From assembly GCA_947487165.1 (NCBI GenBank), contig CANKWX010000008.1, forward strand, positions 1-64,000: a DNA stretch of 64,000 nucleotides, written 5' to 3'. Of the stretch, positions 61,150-64,000 are shown in pieces. The translations under genes and the position numbers were made by a program. This DNA is from Burkholderiales bacterium. GTDB taxonomy: Bacteria > Pseudomonadota > Gammaproteobacteria > Burkholderiales > Burkholderiaceae_E. Positions within the stretch are counted from its first letter, which is position 1. Every line of letters starts with the position of its first letter. Under the pieces are notes generated by a model, which saw only the letters and a list, made by a program, of their open reading frames with translations, was not told the origin of the DNA and did not search any database.

Positions 61150-63909
61150 ATGAGCCCCACCTCGCCAGCACAATCTCGGTCGCCAAGGAGACTGCTCGAC
61201 GGTCTCAGTATCAGGAGTCGCGTACTGTTGCTGTCAGCCCTGCTTCTGGCAGGATTGATCGGGTCGACGCTACACCTCACCTCGACGCTGAAGAGCAACC
61301 TCGCACAGATCAATCGTGATGCCGAGATGGCCAGGCGAATCGATCTGATTGCAGGCATCCGAAGCAGTTTTGGCGACTACCGTCATTGGGTCACCGACAC
61401 AGCGGTCAGTTGGTTGCTTTCGGGTTTTGCGGTGTCCCGGGCGATCCAGTCCGAATTGGAGGCCAAACAGACGCGCAAGGAGCTCGACCAGAAACTCACC
61501 GAGCTCGCTCAAAGCAGTCCTGAACTGGCGAAGGTGATTACGGCAGAAGTCGAGCGTTACGCAAAATCGGCGCGTGAGGCGGTCGCGGCTTATGCCGACG
61601 ACAAGCGTGATGCCGGCAATGATCTGTTTGCGCTGTCAAGAATGGATGGTTTGGCAGTCGATGCGCATCTGAACGCACTGACCGATCAGATCGGTGTCGA
61701 AGCGAGCCTCTCTCGTCAGGCGATGGTGATGGCCATCGAGAAATCGACACGCGATGCAATGGTCATGATGGCATTGGCGAGTCTGCTTGGCATCATCGCG
61801 ACCTGGATCGTGCTGCGCTCGATTCTGAAGCCTCTCGATCAGGTGGTCATCGCCATCAATGGCATTACCGCGGGTGATCTCGATACCCCGATTCCGCCGG
61901 CGGGGCGCGACGAAATCGGCGCCATGGCGGGCACCCTGCAGCTGTTTCGGCAAAGCATTGTCGATCGCGAGCGCATTGCTCGAATCTCGCAGACTCAGCA
62001 GCAGATGATGAGCACAGCGATCGAGACGACTTCGGACGGCTTTGCGGTCTTCGATCGGGAGGGCCGCATCATCGTCTGCAACGCGAAGTTCAGGGAGCTC
62101 TATCCCGGAATCGCTGATCTGGCCGAACCTGGCATCGCACTGGCATCGATCATTTCGGCTCTGGTCGATCGTGATCTGGTAGACACCGGTGGTCTGAGCG
62201 GGCAGGCCTGGGTCGAAAAGCAATGGAGTCTTCCAGGATCCGAGGCGGCGTTTTCCTGTTATCGCCACCCTGACACGTTTATTCGGATCAGCGAGCGGGC
62301 CACGCCGGACGGCGGGCTGGTGTCGGTCTATACCGATGTGACTGAACTCAAACGGCGTCAGCAGGAGCTTGAAGCGGCGATGGTCGAGGCCGAAGCCGCG
62401 AATGTGGCCAAGTCGTCCTTCCTCGCCAATATGAGTCATGAACTGCGCACACCGCTCAACGCGATCATCGGCTACAGCGAGATCCTCCAGGAGATGGCGC
62501 AGGACGACGGTCTCGATGAATACTCGCGTGACCTCACAAAGATTCAGTCTGCCGGGCGCCATTTGCTCAATCTGATCAGCGACATCCTCGATCTGTCGAA
62601 GATCGAGGCCGGCAAGATGGATCTTTACCTTGAGGATATCTCGATCCCGGGCCTGCTCGATGAGATCGGTGCAATCGTCAAACCGCTGGTCGAGAAGAAC
62701 GGCAACCAGCTTGAGATTCATTGTCCGGACAACATCGGCACGCTGCATTCCGATCGCACGAAACTCAAGCAGAATCTGCTGAATTTGCTCAGTAACGCCA
62801 CGAAATTCACGTCGTCGGGCACCATCACCCTCACGATCGATCGCGACCTGTCGAGACCTGATTCACCGGTGACTTTCAGAGTGCAGGACACTGGCATCGG
62901 CATGACGCCCGAGCAGGTCGCCAAGCTGTTTTCGCCTTTCGCGCAGGCCGATGCCTCGACCACGAAACGCTATGGCGGGACCGGACTTGGCCTGGCGATC
63001 ACCCGGCATTTCTGCGAGATCCTGGGTGGCTCGATCAGGGTCGACAGTACCGCGGGTGTCGGGTCGACGTTCACGATGGTCCTGCCCAGTCGCTTGCCCC
63101 CTGCGGCGGCAGGCGCCGAGCCATCAGCGCGAATGACAGAGGATGAGGGTGACGTGAATGCACCCCTGGTCATGGTGGTCGATGACGACAGCTCGTCACG
63201 CGAGCTGATGGCGATCGTGCTGCGCAAGGAAGGCTGGCGAGTGGTCGAGGCAGGCAGCGGCGAAGTGGCGCTCGAGATGGCGCGCAAATTGAAGCCGTCG
63301 GCAATCACGCTCGACATCATGATGCCCAAAATGGACGGTTGGTCGGTGCTGACCGCCCTCAAGGCAGATCCCGAGCTCGCCGCGATTCCTGTGGTGGTGG
63401 TCACGGTGGCGGCCGACCGCGGTTTCGCGTTCTCGCTCGGTGCGAATGATTTCATGACCAAGCCGATCGATCGTGTGCAGTTGGGCTCCCTGATGCATCA
63501 CCTGCTTGACGAGGCTGCAACGATCCTGATGGTGGACGACGATCCGCAGAGCCGCGAATTGGTCCAGCACCAGCTCAAGCTTGCCAAGATCGCGTTTTTT
63601 GAAGCGGGAAGCGGCAAAGAGGCGGTTCAATGGCTGTCGACGAATGAGCCGCCGTCGCTCATCTTGCTCGATCTGATGATGCCGGACATGGATGGCTTCA
63701 TGTTCCTGCAGGAAATTGCACGCCATGCCGAGTGGCAGTCGATCCCGGTGGTGGTCCTGAGCGCCAAGGAATTGACCTCGCAGGAGCGCGAATGGTTAGG
63801 TGAGCATGCACGGGCGGTGATCGCCAAGAGCGCGGGATCATCCCGCGACCTGCGCACCGAGGTGCGGCTTGCCCTGCGAGCCCCCGGGCGCAGTGGGCAT
63901 TCAGCCTGA
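61150..63909 (+). CDS. Hybrid sensor histidine kinase with two receiver domains
   Basis: 919 residues from the ATG at 61150 (a TTG at 61111 extends the frame). TM helix 1 at about 24-43 ([18 protein letters not shown]) and TM2 at about 203-222 enclose a periplasmic sensor. Then HAMP, a PAS-like domain (about 290-400, [14 protein letters not shown]), HisKA with [20 protein letters not shown] (His430), and HATPase ([17 protein letters not shown]). Two receivers follow in tandem: [16 protein letters not shown] with phospho-Asp in [11 protein letters not shown], and [12 protein letters not shown] with [12 protein letters not shown]. Ends just before a response regulator. Confidence 0.93.
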   Translation: MSPTSPAQSRSPRRLLDGLSIRSRVLLLSALLLAGLIGSTLHLTSTLKSNLAQINRDAEMARRIDLIAGIRSSFGDYRHWVTDTAVSWLLSGFAVSRAIQSELEAKQTRKELDQKLTELAQSSPELAKVITAEVERYAKSAREAVAAYADDKRDAGNDLFALSRMDGLAVDAHLNALTDQIGVEASLSRQAMVMAIEKSTRDAMVMMALASLLGIIATWIVLRSILKPLDQVVIAINGITAGDLDTPIPPAGRDEIGAMAGTLQLFRQSIVDRERIARISQTQQQMMSTAIETTSDGFAVFDREGRIIVCNAKFRELYPGIADLAEPGIALASIISALVDRDLVDTGGLSGQAWVEKQWSLPGSEAAFSCYRHPDTFIRISERATPDGGLVSVYTDVTELKRRQQELEAAMVEAEAANVAKSSFLANMSHELRTPLNAIIGYSEILQEMAQDDGLDEYSRDLTKIQSAGRHLLNLISDILDLSKIEAGKMDLYLEDISIPGLLDEIGAIVKPLVEKNGNQLEIHCPDNIGTLHSDRTKLKQNLLNLLSNATKFTSSGTITLTIDRDLSRPDSPVTFRVQDTGIGMTPEQVAKLFSPFAQADASTTKRYGGTGLGLAITRHFCEILGGSIRVDSTAGVGSTFTMVLPSRLPPAAAGAEPSARMTEDEGDVNAPLVMVVDDDSSSRELMAIVLRKEGWRVVEAGSGEVALEMARKLKPSAITLDIMMPKMDGWSVLTALKADPELAAIPVVVVTVAADRGFAFSLGANDFMTKPIDRVQLGSLMHHLLDEAATILMVDDDPQSRELVQHQLKLAKIAFFEAGSGKEAVQWLSTNEPPSLILLDLMMPDMDGFMFLQEIARHAEWQSIPVVVLSAKELTSQEREWLGEHARAVIAKSAGSSRDLRTEVRLALRAPGRSGHSA

Positions 63910-63942
63910 TACCGCTGCAGTCTGTTTTGAGAGGTAAAGATT

Positions 63943-64000
63943 TTGAAAATCCTGCTGGTCGAAGATAACGAGATGAATCGCGACATGCTGTCTCGGCGCC
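63943..64000 (+). CDS. Response regulator, receiver domain (partial)
   Basis: Start of a gene cut by the window edge, 19 codons. TTG with GAGAGGTAAAG upstream, then KILLVEDNEMNRDMLSRR, the beginning of a CheY-like receiver with the acidic pair Glu-Asp. Located 33 bp after the hybrid kinase, hence probably its partner. Effector domain, if any, is outside the window. Confidence 0.8.
   Translation, partial: MKILLVEDNEMNRDMLSRR

Overview
This is a gene-dense, high-GC window of bacterial chromosome, about fifty protein genes with short intergenic gaps. It most likely comes from a betaproteobacterium of the order Burkholderiales. The support is three separate Bug-type (TctC) periplasmic receptors, an AGGAGA-type ribosome binding site before many genes, a UgpBAEC importer, a single-polypeptide MaeB malic enzyme and an RND efflux operon with a NodT-type outer-membrane lipoprotein. 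I assign no genus. I see no rRNA, tRNA, CRISPR array, insertion sequence, integrase or phage gene, so this looks like ordinary chromosome with catabolic and regulatory accessory blocks.

Layout. 1-8.6 kb, minus strand: CDF metal exporter, CNNM/CorC membrane protein, tripartite tricarboxylate transporter (TctC-TctB-TctA), a YddA/SbmA-type ABC exporter and glucokinase. 8.6-10.1 kb, plus: cardiolipin synthase. 10.1-13.2 kb, minus: a MoxR-type AAA ATPase (CbbQ/NorQ) and a VWA partner (CbbO/NorD) without RuBisCO or nitric oxide reductase. 13.2-16.6 kb, plus: prfC, a BenE-type transporter and sixA. 16.6-20.9 kb: a tightly packed minus-strand operon (tandem DsbA-fold protein, unrecognised probable beta-propeller, SDR) divergent from a TetR gene, with a perfect 14+4+14 bp palindrome between them. 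20.9-24.6 kb: a PF10118 ferritin-like protein plus a small membrane protein, a META-domain lipoprotein broken at a run of eight G, and a PAS histidine kinase.

24.7-31.2 kb: Bug receptor and nitronate monooxygenase, quinone oxidoreductase, a small protein resembling only sigma-70 region 4, a DUF2059 protein and maeB. 31.4-38 kb: acyltransferase 3 divergent from ugpBAEC, which ends in a translationally coupled epoxide-hydrolase-like gene. 38-39.7 kb: a DUF937-OmpA fusion preceded by a perfect CRP-type site and followed by the clearest terminator in the window. 39.7-54.9 kb: a catabolic block with aldo/keto reductase and carboxymuconolactone-decarboxylase-like genes on the minus strand, then a plus-strand series of metallo-beta-lactamase fold, gamma-glutamyltransferase-like, serine hydrolase, MaoC hydratase, alpha/beta hydrolase, nitronate monooxygenase and two Baeyer-Villiger-type flavin monooxygenases, then a YgiQ radical SAM protein and a third Bug receptor. 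55-60.8 kb, minus: RND tripartite efflux pump. 61.1-64 kb, plus: hybrid histidine kinase and the start of a response regulator cut by the window edge.

How it fits together: the 40-55 kb block reads as an oxidative route for a cyclic or branched ketone. Monooxygenases would make esters or lactones, three unrelated hydrolase folds would open them, and a CoA-level hydratase with CoA-independent dehydrogenases would continue; the substrate is unknown. The most unusual signals are sequence-level: a 13 bp repeat running through the glk stop codon, a 15 bp coding repeat in the DsbA-fold gene, the G8 frameshift, the orphan sigma-4 protein, and two operator-like palindromes.
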